Positions 26,815-35,069 of a DNA stretch of 64,000 bases are shown here, piece after piece. Source of the DNA: Neorhizobium huautlense (GTDB lineage: Bacteria > Pseudomonadota > Alphaproteobacteria > Rhizobiales > Rhizobiaceae); NCBI RefSeq assembly GCF_002968575.1, contig NZ_PVBM01000019.1, positions 48,245-112,244 of the forward strand. The letters run 5' to 3'. Position numbers and translations under genes: made by a program. The notes under the pieces were generated by a model. The model ran no database searches. It was not told the DNA's origin and saw only the letters and a program-made list of their open reading frames with translations. The first letter of the stretch is position 1. Each line of letters begins with the position of its first letter.

Positions 26815-27588
26815 ATGCGCCCTGCAGAGGAAACGACCATTTCCCCTCTTCTCATCCGCCTTTGCGCGGCAACGGTGCTTGCGGCTGCGCTGAGCCTGAC
26901 TACCGGTGGCAGTGCATTGGCACTTTCCGTACTCTCCCCCGATCAGGACGAACGCGCGCCGGCACGGCAAAGCGAAGAGAAGCAAATTCTCCAGGCCCTG
27001 GATGGCACGACATTGCCGCCGCCGGGTCCTGCCATCGACCGGCCACAGACGGGCGCCGAGGACGCGCCCGCGACAACACCCGACACGAAAGCGGCCGAAA
27101 CGCCTGCCAACAACGGCGACCAGTCGGCCGAGATCATCATCGACATGTCGAAGCTGCCGCAGCCGGTCAAGCATATGCGCGAGCAGCTCGTCGAAGCCGC
27201 AGCCTCCGGCGATATCGCCAGGCTTCGCCCGCTGATCGGCACCGGCGACAAACAGACGCAGGTGATGAACGGCGAAAGCGACGATCCCATCGAGACGCTC
27301 AAGAGCTTTTCCGGCGATCCCGACGGGCAGGAAATCCTTGCCATCATTCTCGACATCCTGTCGACAGGGCCAGCCCGTTTCGATGCGGGCACGCCGGACG
27401 AGGCTTATGTCTGGCCCTATTTCACCGGCAAGGCGCTCGGCTCCTTGACGCCGCCCGAGCGCGTCGATCTCCTGCGCATCGTCACCGCCGGCGACCTCGC
27501 AGGCATGGAGGAAAACGGCAATTACAACTTCTTCCGCATCGGCATCAGTCCCGACGGCAAATGGAAGTTCTTCTCCGGCGGGGATTGA
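26815..27588 (+). CDS. Conserved secreted hypothetical protein
   Basis: The 257-residue product has a hydrophobic N-terminal segment, a Pro/Ala/Glu-rich linker (residues about 45-115), and a conserved C-terminal domain (QLVEAAASGDIARLRPLIG and AYVWPYFTGKALGSLTPPERVDLLRIV). Rhizobia carry clear homologues of unknown function. It may be anchored to the inner membrane with the domain facing the periplasm. Confidence 0.7.
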   Translation: MRPAEETTISPLLIRLCAATVLAAALSLTTGGSALALSVLSPDQDERAPARQSEEKQILQALDGTTLPPPGPAIDRPQTGAEDAPATTPDTKAAETPANNGDQSAEIIIDMSKLPQPVKHMREQLVEAAASGDIARLRPLIGTGDKQTQVMNGESDDPIETLKSFSGDPDGQEILAIILDILSTGPARFDAGTPDEAYVWPYFTGKALGSLTPPERVDLLRIVTAGDLAGMEENGNYNFFRIGISPDGKWKFFSGGD

Positions 27589-27597
27589 GAGAACGAC

Positions 27598-27638
27598 AAG
27601 TCTTGTCGCCGCCTGCGGGAAGACTTAATTCTCCTTTT
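27598..27638 (+). terminator. Putative terminator after the secreted hypothetical gene
   Basis: AAGTCTT (27598-27604) and AAGACTT (27620-27626) pair around an inner CCGC-CT-GCGG stem. A T-rich stretch (CTCCTTTTT) follows within ten bases. It lies just after the preceding stop and before ygfZ. Confidence 0.45.
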
Positions 27639-27661
27639 TCCTGACAACCGGATTGCCTGCC

Positions 27662-28504
27662 ATGTCCGCCGCCTTTCTTCCGACGCGAAGCCTGATCCGC
27701 CTTTCCGGGCGCGACGCCCAGGAATTCCTGCAGGGGCTTATCACCACAGATATCGACGGATTGCCCGCCGGCGAGGCGCGGCCCGGCGCGCTGCTGACAC
27801 CGCAGGGCAAGATCCTGTTCGATTTCCTCGTATGGCGCGAAAGCGACGATTTCCTCATCGAGACCGAAGCTTCGCAGCGTGAAGCCCTGATACGGCGGCT
27901 GACCATGTACAAGCTGCGCGCAGCGGTCGATCTCACCGCCGAATCGACGGAGGGCGTAACAGTCTTCTGGGGCGACGACGCGGAAAAAGGCGCGGTGAAG
28001 GATGCGGCCTTCGCCAAGGCAGGCATTGTGCTCTCCCGCGTCCCCGGCAGGCAGGCGGAGGGGCCGGAGGAGACCTATCACGCGCTGCGGGCCGACGTCG
28101 GCGTGGCGCTTTCCGGTCACGACTATCCGTTGCAGGACGCCTTTCCGCACGATGTCCTGCTCGACAAGACGGACGGGCTCTCCTTCCGCAAGGGCTGTTA
28201 TGTCGGCCAGGAAGTGGTTTCCCGCATGCAGCACCGCGGTACCGCGAGGCGGCGGCTGGCGCTGGTTTCCGGTGATGCCGCCCTGCCGGCCTCCGGCATC
28301 GAGATCATCGCGGGCGGCAAGACCGTCGGCGCACTCGGCTCGGTTGCCGGCAACAAGGGGCTTGCCGTCGTGCGTATCGATCGAGTCGGCGATGCCCTGG
28401 CGCGCGGCCTGCCTTTCATCGTCGGCGATGTGCCGGTGAAGCTCACACTGCCGGAATGGACCGGGCTTTCATTCCCCGTCGAGGCCGAAGAGGCCGAGCC
28501 GTGA
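27662..28504 (+). CDS. ygfZ: Folate-binding protein YgfZ/GcvT-like
   Basis: The 280-residue protein is a YgfZ family member, needed for Fe-S cluster enzyme maturation and folate-linked. The diagnostic motif KGCYVGQEVVSRM occurs near residue 176, and the N-terminus has FLQGLITTDIDGL and ARPGALLTPQGKILFDFLV. It begins an overlapping operon with an HD hydrolase and a tyrosine phosphatase. A TTG start at 27653 is a possible alternative. Confidence 0.9.
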   Translation: MSAAFLPTRSLIRLSGRDAQEFLQGLITTDIDGLPAGEARPGALLTPQGKILFDFLVWRESDDFLIETEASQREALIRRLTMYKLRAAVDLTAESTEGVTVFWGDDAEKGAVKDAAFAKAGIVLSRVPGRQAEGPEETYHALRADVGVALSGHDYPLQDAFPHDVLLDKTDGLSFRKGCYVGQEVVSRMQHRGTARRRLALVSGDAALPASGIEIIAGGKTVGALGSVAGNKGLAVVRIDRVGDALARGLPFIVGDVPVKLTLPEWTGLSFPVEAEEAEP

Positions 28505-29166
28505 CCGCAGCCACGATATCTGCCGGGACCGATGCGCCCGGCGCCCGCGCCTGGCAACGCATGCTCTCGGGACGGCGGCTCGATCTGCTCGACCCCTCGC
28601 CTCTCGATGTCGAGATCTCCGATATCGCCCACGGCCTTGCCCGCGTCGCCCGATGGAACGGCCAGACGCGTGGCGACCATGCCTTTTCGGTCGCCCAGCA
28701 TTGTCTCGTTGTGGAGGAGATTTTTCGGCGCTGCAACACATCCTGTAGTGCCGATGCGCTGCAGATGACGCTGCTGCACGACGCGCCGGAATATGTCATC
28801 GGCGACATGATCTCGCCGTTCAAATCGGTCGTCGGCGGCGGCTACAAGGCTGTCGAACAGCGGCTGGAGGCGGCGATCCACCTGCGCTTCGGCCTGCCGC
28901 CGCATGCATCCCGTGACCTGAAGGCGCTGATCAAGAAGGCCGACACGATCGCCGCCTTCTTCGAGGCAACCGAACTCGCCGGCTTTTCCGTCGCCGAAGC
29001 GCGGAAATTCTTCGGCCAACCGCGCGGCATCACCCGCGACATGCTGCCGATCGCCCCGATGCCTGCGCTCGAAGCACAGCGGCGCTTCCTCGACCGCTTT
29101 CATGACATCGAGGCCGCACGCGGCCATGGGAAGCAGGCGACCGAGACGACCAAGAGGGAACCATGA
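28501..29166 (+). CDS. HD domain phosphohydrolase
   Basis: The 221-residue protein has an HD fold: HAFSVAQHCLVVEEIF supplies the first His, LLHDAPEYVIGDMISPFKS supplies the HD pair, and IKKADTIAAFFEATEL the last Asp. This is the YfbR-like group, which dephosphorylates nucleotides. A GTG start overlaps the ygfZ stop (GTGA), so translation is coupled. Its stop overlaps the ATG of the phosphatase gene. Substrate unknown. Confidence 0.87.
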   Translation: MTAATISAGTDAPGARAWQRMLSGRRLDLLDPSPLDVEISDIAHGLARVARWNGQTRGDHAFSVAQHCLVVEEIFRRCNTSCSADALQMTLLHDAPEYVIGDMISPFKSVVGGGYKAVEQRLEAAIHLRFGLPPHASRDLKALIKKADTIAAFFEATELAGFSVAEARKFFGQPRGITRDMLPIAPMPALEAQRRFLDRFHDIEAARGHGKQATETTKREP

Positions 29167-29699
29167 CCTCAATCGTCGTCTGTCCGCTCGCAAACATTGC
29201 CGAGATGGCCGTCAGGCACCGGGCCGGGGCGATGGTGAGCCTCATCGCCGAGCGCCAGGATTTCCACCGGCCGGGGGTGATCGCCGCCGAGCGCCACCTG
29301 AAGCTCGCCATGAACGACATCGGTTTTGCCGGCACCGGGGACCTCGTCGCACCCAGCGAGGCGCATGTCGAACGCCTGATTGCCTTCGTGCGGGACTGGG
29401 ACCAATCGGCGCCGATCCTCATCCACTGCTGGATGGGCGTCTCCCGTTCCCCGGCGGCGGCCGTCATAACGGCATTGGCGCTCCATCCGGAAGAAGACGA
29501 TTTCGAGCTTGCCGGCCGGCTGCGAAAAGCGGCACCGCATGCCACGCCGAATTCGCGGCTGATCGAGATCGGCGACCATATGCTCGGCCGCAACGGGCGT
29601 CTGATCACGGCGGTGAAAGGCATCGGCCGCGGGGCCGAAACGGATGGCCGGGCAGCCTTCGTACTGCCTCTCCAGGCCGCTCCCGATCTTAAAAACTAA
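29163..29699 (+). CDS. Protein tyrosine phosphatase-like protein
   Basis: The 178-residue protein contains the Cys-x5-Arg signature HCWMGVSRSPAAAV (Cys89, Arg95), which is the active site of the cysteine-phosphatase superfamily. The N-terminal half lacks the full eukaryotic PTP domain, and the length fits small bacterial family members. It overlaps the HD gene by ATGA. Possible substrates include phosphoproteins, phosphoinositides or nucleotides. Confidence 0.87.
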   Translation: MTSIVVCPLANIAEMAVRHRAGAMVSLIAERQDFHRPGVIAAERHLKLAMNDIGFAGTGDLVAPSEAHVERLIAFVRDWDQSAPILIHCWMGVSRSPAAAVITALALHPEEDDFELAGRLRKAAPHATPNSRLIEIGDHMLGRNGRLITAVKGIGRGAETDGRAAFVLPLQAAPDLKN

Positions 29700-29807
29700 G
29701 TTGTTCCAAGCGCTTATTGGTACAATTAAAAGACCGTCTTTTTTGCCTTGACCTCCCGGCCTGCTGCGCCAATTACGGGCCATCCAGAGAAAGGAGCGGT
29801 CGACCGG

Positions 29808-30701
29808 ATGGAACAGGCATCGGATTTCGTTGTGGCGACAAGAGCGGCACTCGCTCAACTGAGCGCTCTGGCGGTGCAGTATTCCTTCGCCGTGATCGGC
29901 GCGGTCGTGCTTCTCATACTCGGCTGGATCGCCGCGAGGATGCTCAGCAACTGGGCGCACAGCGGGCTGTCACGCGTACACGGCATCGACGCCACCCTTG
30001 CCCAGTTCTTTTCCAATATCGTCCGCTACGTGGTCCTGATCCTGGTCATCGTCATGGTGCTCGGGCAGTTCGGTGTGCAGACCGCCTCGATCCTCGCAGC
30101 GCTCGGCGCGATCGGCCTTGCGGTCGGGCTGGCGCTTCAGGGCACGCTGCAGAATATCGCCGCCGGCATCATGCTGCTTGTGCTTCGTCCCTTCCGCGTC
30201 GGCGAGACGATCGAGACGAGCAGCGTGACCGGCACGGTCGTTGAGGTCGGCCTCTTTGCGACCGAGCTGAAGACAGCGGACGGGATCTATCGTCTCGCAC
30301 CAAATTCGACTCTCTGGAACGTGCCGATCACCAACTACAGCCGGCGCAGAACCCGCCGCAACGAGATTTCGGTGCATATCGGCGCAGACGAGGACATCGG
30401 CGCGGCACAGGCAAGGCTTCTCCACATTGCCCGCGACGACAAGCGGGTGCTGGATGATCCCGCCCCGGCCGCCTTCGTTGCGGAATTCGACGCCGGCGGC
30501 ACGAAAGTCACACTTCGATACTGGACAAAAAGCAGCGATTGGTGGAATGCCAGCCGCGACTTGTCGAAGGCGATCAAGCTCGCCTTCGACAAGCGACCGG
30601 AAAAGATTCCAGACCCTCAGGCGAATTCGCGCGGCACTGCCGGTGCGAGCGGACCTCCGGCTCCTTACGGTGCGGACGAACCGGCGACAGCGCGGTCCTG
30701 A
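29808..30701 (+). CDS. Small-conductance mechanosensitive channel (MscS family)
   Basis: The 297-residue protein has hydrophobic helices at residues about 20-40 and 60-85, and a pore-lining third helix (ILAALGAIGLAVGLALQGTLQNIAAGIMLL). The beta domain follows with RPFRVGETIE. The C-terminal alpha/beta domain ends in a Pro/Gly-rich tail. It opens under membrane tension to release solutes during hypo-osmotic shock. AAGGAG lies 11 bases before the ATG. Confidence 0.93.
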   Translation: MEQASDFVVATRAALAQLSALAVQYSFAVIGAVVLLILGWIAARMLSNWAHSGLSRVHGIDATLAQFFSNIVRYVVLILVIVMVLGQFGVQTASILAALGAIGLAVGLALQGTLQNIAAGIMLLVLRPFRVGETIETSSVTGTVVEVGLFATELKTADGIYRLAPNSTLWNVPITNYSRRRTRRNEISVHIGADEDIGAAQARLLHIARDDKRVLDDPAPAAFVAEFDAGGTKVTLRYWTKSSDWWNASRDLSKAIKLAFDKRPEKIPDPQANSRGTAGASGPPAPYGADEPATARS

Positions 30702-30711
30702 AGGAAAGGAT

Positions 30712-30750
30712 GCACCAGGCCTGGCCTTACGAGGAGGCCGGGCCTGGTGC
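30712..30750. terminator. Strong convergent hairpin between mscS and the RES toxin gene
   Basis: GCACCAGGCC-T-GGCCT and AGGCC-G-GGCCTGGTGC form a 15-pair stem with one T/G mismatch and a seven-base loop. It sits between convergent genes and suits a bidirectional terminator, though neither side has a clean T tract. Confidence 0.55.
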
Positions 30751-30793
30751 GCAAAATCTTCAAAAGATAAATTTTCGGACCATGGCTCCAGCC

Positions 30794-31486
30794 TCAAACG
30801 GCGTTGACGCTGTAGTCCTCCGTGCCCTGCCAGACGATGTCCCAGGAGGCGCCGGGCCGGACGTTGCGAATCGCGGTCGGCTCGAATGCCACAAGGCAAC
30901 GCCCGCCCTGATGGCGCACCGATGGATAGATCAGGCCGTCATAGCCCTCCCGCCGCAACTTTTCAGCCAGCGCCTGCCCTTCCGGATAACCGAGAGCCGG
31001 ATCCGGGTTAAGGGCCGGGTGTGACGCCTCGTCGGTGATATCGGGAAATTCGCCGATGAAATCGGCCAGAAGTTCGACATAGCGCGCCGTCTCCTCAAAT
31101 ATCCCGATGAAACGCAATTCCCTCGTCTTATGGTAGGCAACTTCCGTAATCGAGGTCATCACGTCCCAGCCGCAATACCAGGCGCCGCGGCTTTCGGCGT
31201 TAAAACGGTTGCCGCCCTTGCGCGTATAGGTGAAGGCGGCATTGATGTGGCTGTTGCCATAGACCTGCAGGTCGTGCCTGCGGCGCTTCCAGGCGAGTTC
31301 GCGGCGATCGAGATGCAGGTTCAGACCCCGCTCGGCAATCAGGCGGGCGCTCGTCAGGCCCTCGATCTCGGCAAGGATTTCCAGCTCCTGGTCGCTATCA
31401 ACGAGCCCGCGCAGGCTGGGCGGCTTGTGATAGGTCGCCGGGATCAGCCGAACCAGCCCCCGGTCCTTCAACGCCGTGATAATCAC
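30794..31486 (-). CDS. RES domain toxin
   Basis: The 230-residue protein carries the RES domain fold: NRFNAESRGAWYCGWDVMTSITEVAYH holds the conserved Arg and Ser-type positions, and the later YDGLIYPSVRHQGGRCLVAF is typical. Known RES toxins degrade NAD+. It starts with GTG, which overlaps the stop of the antitoxin gene (GTGA), so translation is coupled. The N-terminal 80 residues are less conserved. The pair is a type II toxin-antitoxin system. Confidence 0.9.
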   Translation of the reverse strand: MIITALKDRGLVRLIPATYHKPPSLRGLVDSDQELEILAEIEGLTSARLIAERGLNLHLDRRELAWKRRRHDLQVYGNSHINAAFTYTRKGGNRFNAESRGAWYCGWDVMTSITEVAYHKTRELRFIGIFEETARYVELLADFIGEFPDITDEASHPALNPDPALGYPEGQALAEKLRREGYDGLIYPSVRHQGGRCLVAFEPTAIRNVRPGASWDIVWQGTEDYSVNAV

Positions 31487-31899
31487 GCGCCGCCACGCAG
31501 CGCGTCGAGATAGTTGCGCACCCTCAGAAACTGCGGCAACCCCTCCTCGATCAGCGTATCGACCGGACGGGCGCCCTCAAACAGCGGGCCGTTGTTCGGC
31601 ACCGTCATCCACCGGCTGGCGACCGGCTCGCTGAAATAGAGCTTAAGGGCCTTATAGATGCCGATGACCGCGCTGAGCCGCAGCATCTGGTCCTTGGTCA
31701 GCCCGCCAGCATAACCGGGCTTCCTCGCGCGCTTCCAGGTGCTCTCCGACATATCGGCCAAACCCGCCGCTTCGCTGAGGGATACCCCCCACTCGCTCAT
31801 CACATTGCCGAAAGCCTTCAGGGCCACGGCTGCCAGTTGCTCAGCGTCATGCTTTTTCGGCGCGACTTCCACGGGAGACTTATTCCTAATTGCTACCAC
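31483..31899 (-). CDS. Xre/MbcA/ParS-type antitoxin
   Basis: The 138-residue partner of the RES toxin has an Xre-like helix-turn-helix (WGVSLSEAAGLADMSESTWKRARKP) and a C-terminal ParS/MbcA toxin-binding domain (LFEGARPVDTLIEEGLPQFLRVRNYLDALRGG). The start is uncertain: a GTG at 31899 is used here; a GTG at 31872 with AGGA upstream is possible, and is favoured by a promoter whose start point falls near 31897. Confidence 0.88.
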   Translation of the reverse strand: MVAIRNKSPVEVAPKKHDAEQLAAVALKAFGNVMSEWGVSLSEAAGLADMSESTWKRARKPGYAGGLTKDQMLRLSAVIGIYKALKLYFSEPVASRWMTVPNNGPLFEGARPVDTLIEEGLPQFLRVRNYLDALRGGA

Positions 31900-31903
31900 A
31901 CCA

Positions 31904-31931
31904 AAAATAGTCCAAATGAACCAAATGTAAA
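31904..31931 (-). promoter_or_regulatory. Putative promoter of the RES/Xre pair with tandem repeats
   Basis: On the minus strand TTTACA (31931-31926) and TATTTT (31909-31904) are separated by 16 bases, a good -35/-10 arrangement. The same stretch holds tandem copies of CCAAATGAA/CCAAATGTA (plus strand 31912 and 31921) with a third related CCAAAAATA at 31901. These look like antitoxin binding sites; binding is inferred. Confidence 0.5.
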
Positions 31932-31986
31932 GACCACATGGACAAGAGCGGGAGCACGACACAGGATCGAAGTTTTGGAAAGCCGC

Positions 31987-32805
31987 TTACTGGGCCATAG
32001 TGGAGCGATGCGCCCAACCGGTCATGCGCCGCTCGATCCATGCCATGAAGGCGTACATGGCGATGCCCTCCACCGCAAGCATCAGCAGTCCCGCGAAGAC
32101 GAGCGGCACGTTGAACTGACTCTGCGCGGAACTCATCATATTGCCGAGGCCATAATTGGAGGCGACCGTCTCCGAAACCACGGAGCCTACGAAGGCAAGC
32201 GTGATCGCAATCTTCAGCGAGCCGAAGAAATAGGGCATGGAGCGCGGGATGCCGACCTTCAGCATGATGTCCATCTTCTTCGCGCCGAGCGCGCGCAGCA
32301 CGTCCTCGGTTTCCGGCTCGATGGTCGCAAGCCCGGTCGCAACGTTGACGACGATCGGAAAGAAGGAAATCAGGAAGGCCGTGAGGACCGCCGGGATAGT
32401 ACCGATGCCGAACCAGATGACGAGGATCGGCACCAGAGCCACCTTGGGGATGGCGTTGAAGCCGATCATCAGCGGATAGAGCCCGGCATAGATCGTCTTC
32501 GACCAGCCGATGAAAAGGCCGATGCCAAGCCCCGCCACGACCGCGATCGCGAAACCCAGCGTCGTCGTGTAGAGGGTCTGCAGCGAGTTTTTCCAGATCG
32601 GCGACCAGTATTGCAGGATCGCCTGGAAGACACGGGAGGGGGCCGGCAGGATGGTCGGCGGCATTTCGAGCGCGATGACCAGCAGTTCCCAGAGGACGAA
32701 CAAGCCGAGCGTATAAAGCCAGGGCGCCAATGTAACCCAGCTCATTCGGGCCGAAAGCGGCCTTGCCTGCGTTACCGGGGTGGTGTTGTCGGTCACGGCG
32801 CTCAT
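31987..32805 (-). CDS. ABC transporter permease (nitrate/sulfonate/taurine type)
   Basis: The 272-residue membrane protein has six hydrophobic segments and the EAA loop GLATIEPETEDVLRALGAKK followed by IMLKVGIPRSMPYFFGSLK, which docks the ATPase. It matches SsuC/TauC-type permeases. The stop lies shortly before the RES/Xre promoter region. It is the third gene of the leftward operon, after the binding protein and the ATPase. Confidence 0.92.
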   Translation of the reverse strand: MSAVTDNTTPVTQARPLSARMSWVTLAPWLYTLGLFVLWELLVIALEMPPTILPAPSRVFQAILQYWSPIWKNSLQTLYTTTLGFAIAVVAGLGIGLFIGWSKTIYAGLYPLMIGFNAIPKVALVPILVIWFGIGTIPAVLTAFLISFFPIVVNVATGLATIEPETEDVLRALGAKKMDIMLKVGIPRSMPYFFGSLKIAITLAFVGSVVSETVASNYGLGNMMSSAQSQFNVPLVFAGLLMLAVEGIAMYAFMAWIERRMTGWAHRSTMAQ

Positions 32806-32815
32806 CTCACGTCCC

Positions 32816-33640
32816 TCATGCCGCCACCCTCGCCTTGGCGATCTCGCCGTGCAGTTCATGCACCATGTCGTTGAAGCCCTTTTCATACATGACTTCGAGG
32901 TCGCGCGGACGGGCGAAGGGCACGACATGCTCCTTCAATATCCTGCCGGGACGCGCGCTCATGACGAAGATTCGGTCGGCCAGGAAGGTCGCTTCGCGCA
33001 GGTCATGCGTGACGAGGACGATGGTGACGCCCTGCGCTGCATGCAGATCGCGGATGACGCACCAGAGCTCCTCGCGGGTGAAGGCATCGAGCGCGCCGAA
33101 GGGCTCGTCGAGCATCAGGAGTTCCGGCTCGTGGATGAGGGCGCGGCAGAGATTCGCCCGCTGCTGCATGCCGCCGGAAAGCTGCCAGGGAAATTTCGAG
33201 CCGAAGCCCTTCAGGCCGACAGTTTCGAGCAGGTGTTCGGCCTTTTCCACATATTCCGCCTTATGCCTGCGCAGCCGGTGACGGTGCCTTTCGACGATCT
33301 CCAGCGGCAGGAGGATATTGTCGAGCGTCGTGCGCCAGGGCAGCATGGTCGGATTCTGGAAAGCCATGCCGACGATCGATACCGGCTCCGTGACCTGTTT
33401 GCCGGCAACGATCACGCCGCCGCCTTGCGGGATATGCAAGCCGGTGACGAGCTTCATCAGCGTCGACTTTCCGCAGCCGGACGGGCCAACGACCGCAGCA
33501 AACTCACCCTTGCCGACCTTCATGTTGAGCCCGGAGACGGCGAGCGTCCCGTTGGGGCCGCCATAACGCATGTCGACGTTTTCGATAGAAACCAAGGGGG
33601 AAACGAGGTGCGCCAATGGCGTGTCTCCGCGATCATTCAT
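32816..33640 (-). CDS. ABC transporter ATP-binding protein (SsuB/TauB type)
   Basis: The 274-residue ATPase has Walker A VGPSGCGKSTLMKL near residue 52, Q-loop AFQNPTMLPWRTTLDNI, signature LSGGMQQR and Walker B LLMLDEPFGALDA. It should power the permease that follows it ten bases later. The ATG at 33640 is preferred; the frame upstream runs through the intercistronic hairpin. Confidence 0.93.
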   Translation of the reverse strand: MNDRGDTPLAHLVSPLVSIENVDMRYGGPNGTLAVSGLNMKVGKGEFAAVVGPSGCGKSTLMKLVTGLHIPQGGGVIVAGKQVTEPVSIVGMAFQNPTMLPWRTTLDNILLPLEIVERHRHRLRRHKAEYVEKAEHLLETVGLKGFGSKFPWQLSGGMQQRANLCRALIHEPELLMLDEPFGALDAFTREELWCVIRDLHAAQGVTIVLVTHDLREATFLADRIFVMSARPGRILKEHVVPFARPRDLEVMYEKGFNDMVHELHGEIAKARVAA

Positions 33641-33654
33641 AATTCCAGACGAGA

Positions 33655-33681
33655 GAGAACCCGGGTTTGAGCCGGGTTCTC
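33655..33681 (-). repeat. Intercistronic mRNA hairpin between the SBP and ATPase genes
   Basis: GAGAACCCGG (33655-33664) and CCGGGTTCTC (33672-33681) form a perfect ten-pair hairpin with a seven-base loop. It sits in the 50-base gap after the binding-protein stop. Such hairpins often protect the upstream message and give more binding protein than ATPase. That role is inferred. Confidence 0.65.
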
Positions 33682-33690
33682 CATCGATGA

Positions 33691-34731
33691 TCAAGGAAGC
33701 ATTCGCTCTTCCTTGGGGGGCAGGAAGCTTGCGTCGAACACTTGGTCAGCCTTCACATTGCCCTTGAGGCCCATGGAGACCTTCAGCGTTTCGATCGAGG
33801 CGGTGAGCCTTGCCGGATCGATGCCGCCGAAACCGTTGGCGACAACATAAGGGGTCTTGATGTTCATGGAATTCGCCATGTTGAGGCGCTGCAGCTCAAT
33901 ATCCTTGTTCAGCGTCTCGTTGCGCTTCAGGACGGCTGCGACGCCCTCTTCGGGTTTGGCGACCGCGTCGGCAAAACCCTTGGCCAGAGCCTTCACGAAG
34001 CCTTTCACGGCCGCCGGGTTCTTCGCGGCGAAATCGGCATTGACCGTAATGCCGTTGCCGTAAAGGTTGAGACCGTTTTCCGCCATCAGGATGGTGGCGA
34101 TATCCTCGTCCTTGATACCCTGCGCCTTCAGGTTCAGAATGACCGAGAAGGCGAAGCCGAAGACGGCATCGACCTTGCCCTGGGCGAGCATCGGCTCACG
34201 GACCGGAAAACCGATCGATTCGATGGTGATCTTGCTGTCGTCGATCTTGGCGACCTGCTTGAAAGCCTTCCACTGGGCAAAGGCGCCATCCGGCGGCGGA
34301 GCGCCGAGCTTCTTGCCTTCGAGCGACTTCGGATCGTTGGTGACCCCGAGCGACTTGCGGCCGACGACCGCAAAGGTCGGACGCTCGTAGACCATCATGA
34401 CCATCTTGATCTTCTGCGACGGGTCCTCATCGAGGAATTTGATCAGCGAATTGATGTCGCCGAAACCGATCTGATAGGCGCCGGTGGCGACGCGCGGGAT
34501 CGCCTCGACCGAACCGTTACCCGTGTCGATGGTGACATCGAGACCTTCGGCCTTGAAGTAGCCCTTGTCCTGGGCGAGCAGGAAGCCGGCAGCGGGACCC
34601 TCGAACTTCCAGTCCAGCGTAACTTTGATGGGCGTATCCGCCCGGGCCGGCGCCGCGGACGCGACAAAGCCTGCGGCAAAGGCCACAGCCGCGGCGGCCG
34701 AAAGTTTGGAAAGCAGTCTGCGCGAGATCAT
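33691..34731 (-). CDS. ABC substrate-binding protein (NMT1/THI5-like)
   Basis: The 346-residue periplasmic protein has a signal peptide (cut near ARADTP) and the NMT1/THI5-like fold: IKVTLDWKFEGPAAGFLLAQ, KGYFKAEGLDVTIDTGNGS, and VATGAYQIGFGD. Relatives bind thiamine precursors, sulfonates, nitrate or aromatic ligands. The ligand here is unknown. It leads the operon with ATPase and permease, and the AT-rich region upstream holds repeated boxes. Confidence 0.92.
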   Translation of the reverse strand: MISRRLLSKLSAAAAVAFAAGFVASAAPARADTPIKVTLDWKFEGPAAGFLLAQDKGYFKAEGLDVTIDTGNGSVEAIPRVATGAYQIGFGDINSLIKFLDEDPSQKIKMVMMVYERPTFAVVGRKSLGVTNDPKSLEGKKLGAPPPDGAFAQWKAFKQVAKIDDSKITIESIGFPVREPMLAQGKVDAVFGFAFSVILNLKAQGIKDEDIATILMAENGLNLYGNGITVNADFAAKNPAAVKGFVKALAKGFADAVAKPEEGVAAVLKRNETLNKDIELQRLNMANSMNIKTPYVVANGFGGIDPARLTASIETLKVSMGLKGNVKADQVFDASFLPPKEERMLP

Positions 34732-35069
34732 GAAAGGTCGTCCCCTCGAGGTTTCTTGTTTGATAACCGCATCCAAACCTTTCTTCTCCTGTCGCGCAAG
34801 CTGAAATTGCACATAAAGTTATCATATTTTAGTATCGATTATATTTTATGCAGACGATGATTTTGCCGGCAACATCCTGCCCCCGTTTTCGGCACAGGGG
34901 GCGAGGACCCGTGAAGCAAGGGACGACTGAAATCGGCGTAGAAGATCTGGAAAGGTTAATGCTTTCCGCGGCTTCGTCATTCGATTTGACGAAAACGGCG
35001 GCTCTTCCCTTTCCTCACCCGGCAATTGTATAAAGCCTGGAACAATTCCTCCGTCCGTGAGCCCCGCCG
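34732..35069. other. 338-base intergenic region between divergent operons
   Basis: It contains the promoters of the ABC operon (leftward) and the DUF2339 gene (rightward). An AT-rich part (34815-34850) holds a direct repeat of ATATTTTA. No protein gene or known riboswitch fold is apparent. Confidence 0.5.
34824..34848. promoter_or_regulatory. Direct repeat in the ABC operon promoter region
   Basis: ATATTTTA occurs at 34824-34831 and 34841-34848, with a 17-base period. It lies about 95 bases upstream of the SBP start, within an unusually AT-rich patch. It may be a regulator site or promoter element for the importer. Confidence 0.4.

Noticed and set aside
31837..32874. Plus-strand ORF opposite the ABC permease and the RES/Xre promoter
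   Set aside because: Highly charged shadow frame; the minus strand carries a standard permease.
34732..35069. Possible riboswitch before the NMT1/THI5-like importer
   Set aside because: No conserved thiamine-pyrophosphate riboswitch elements were seen; only AT-rich repeats are present.
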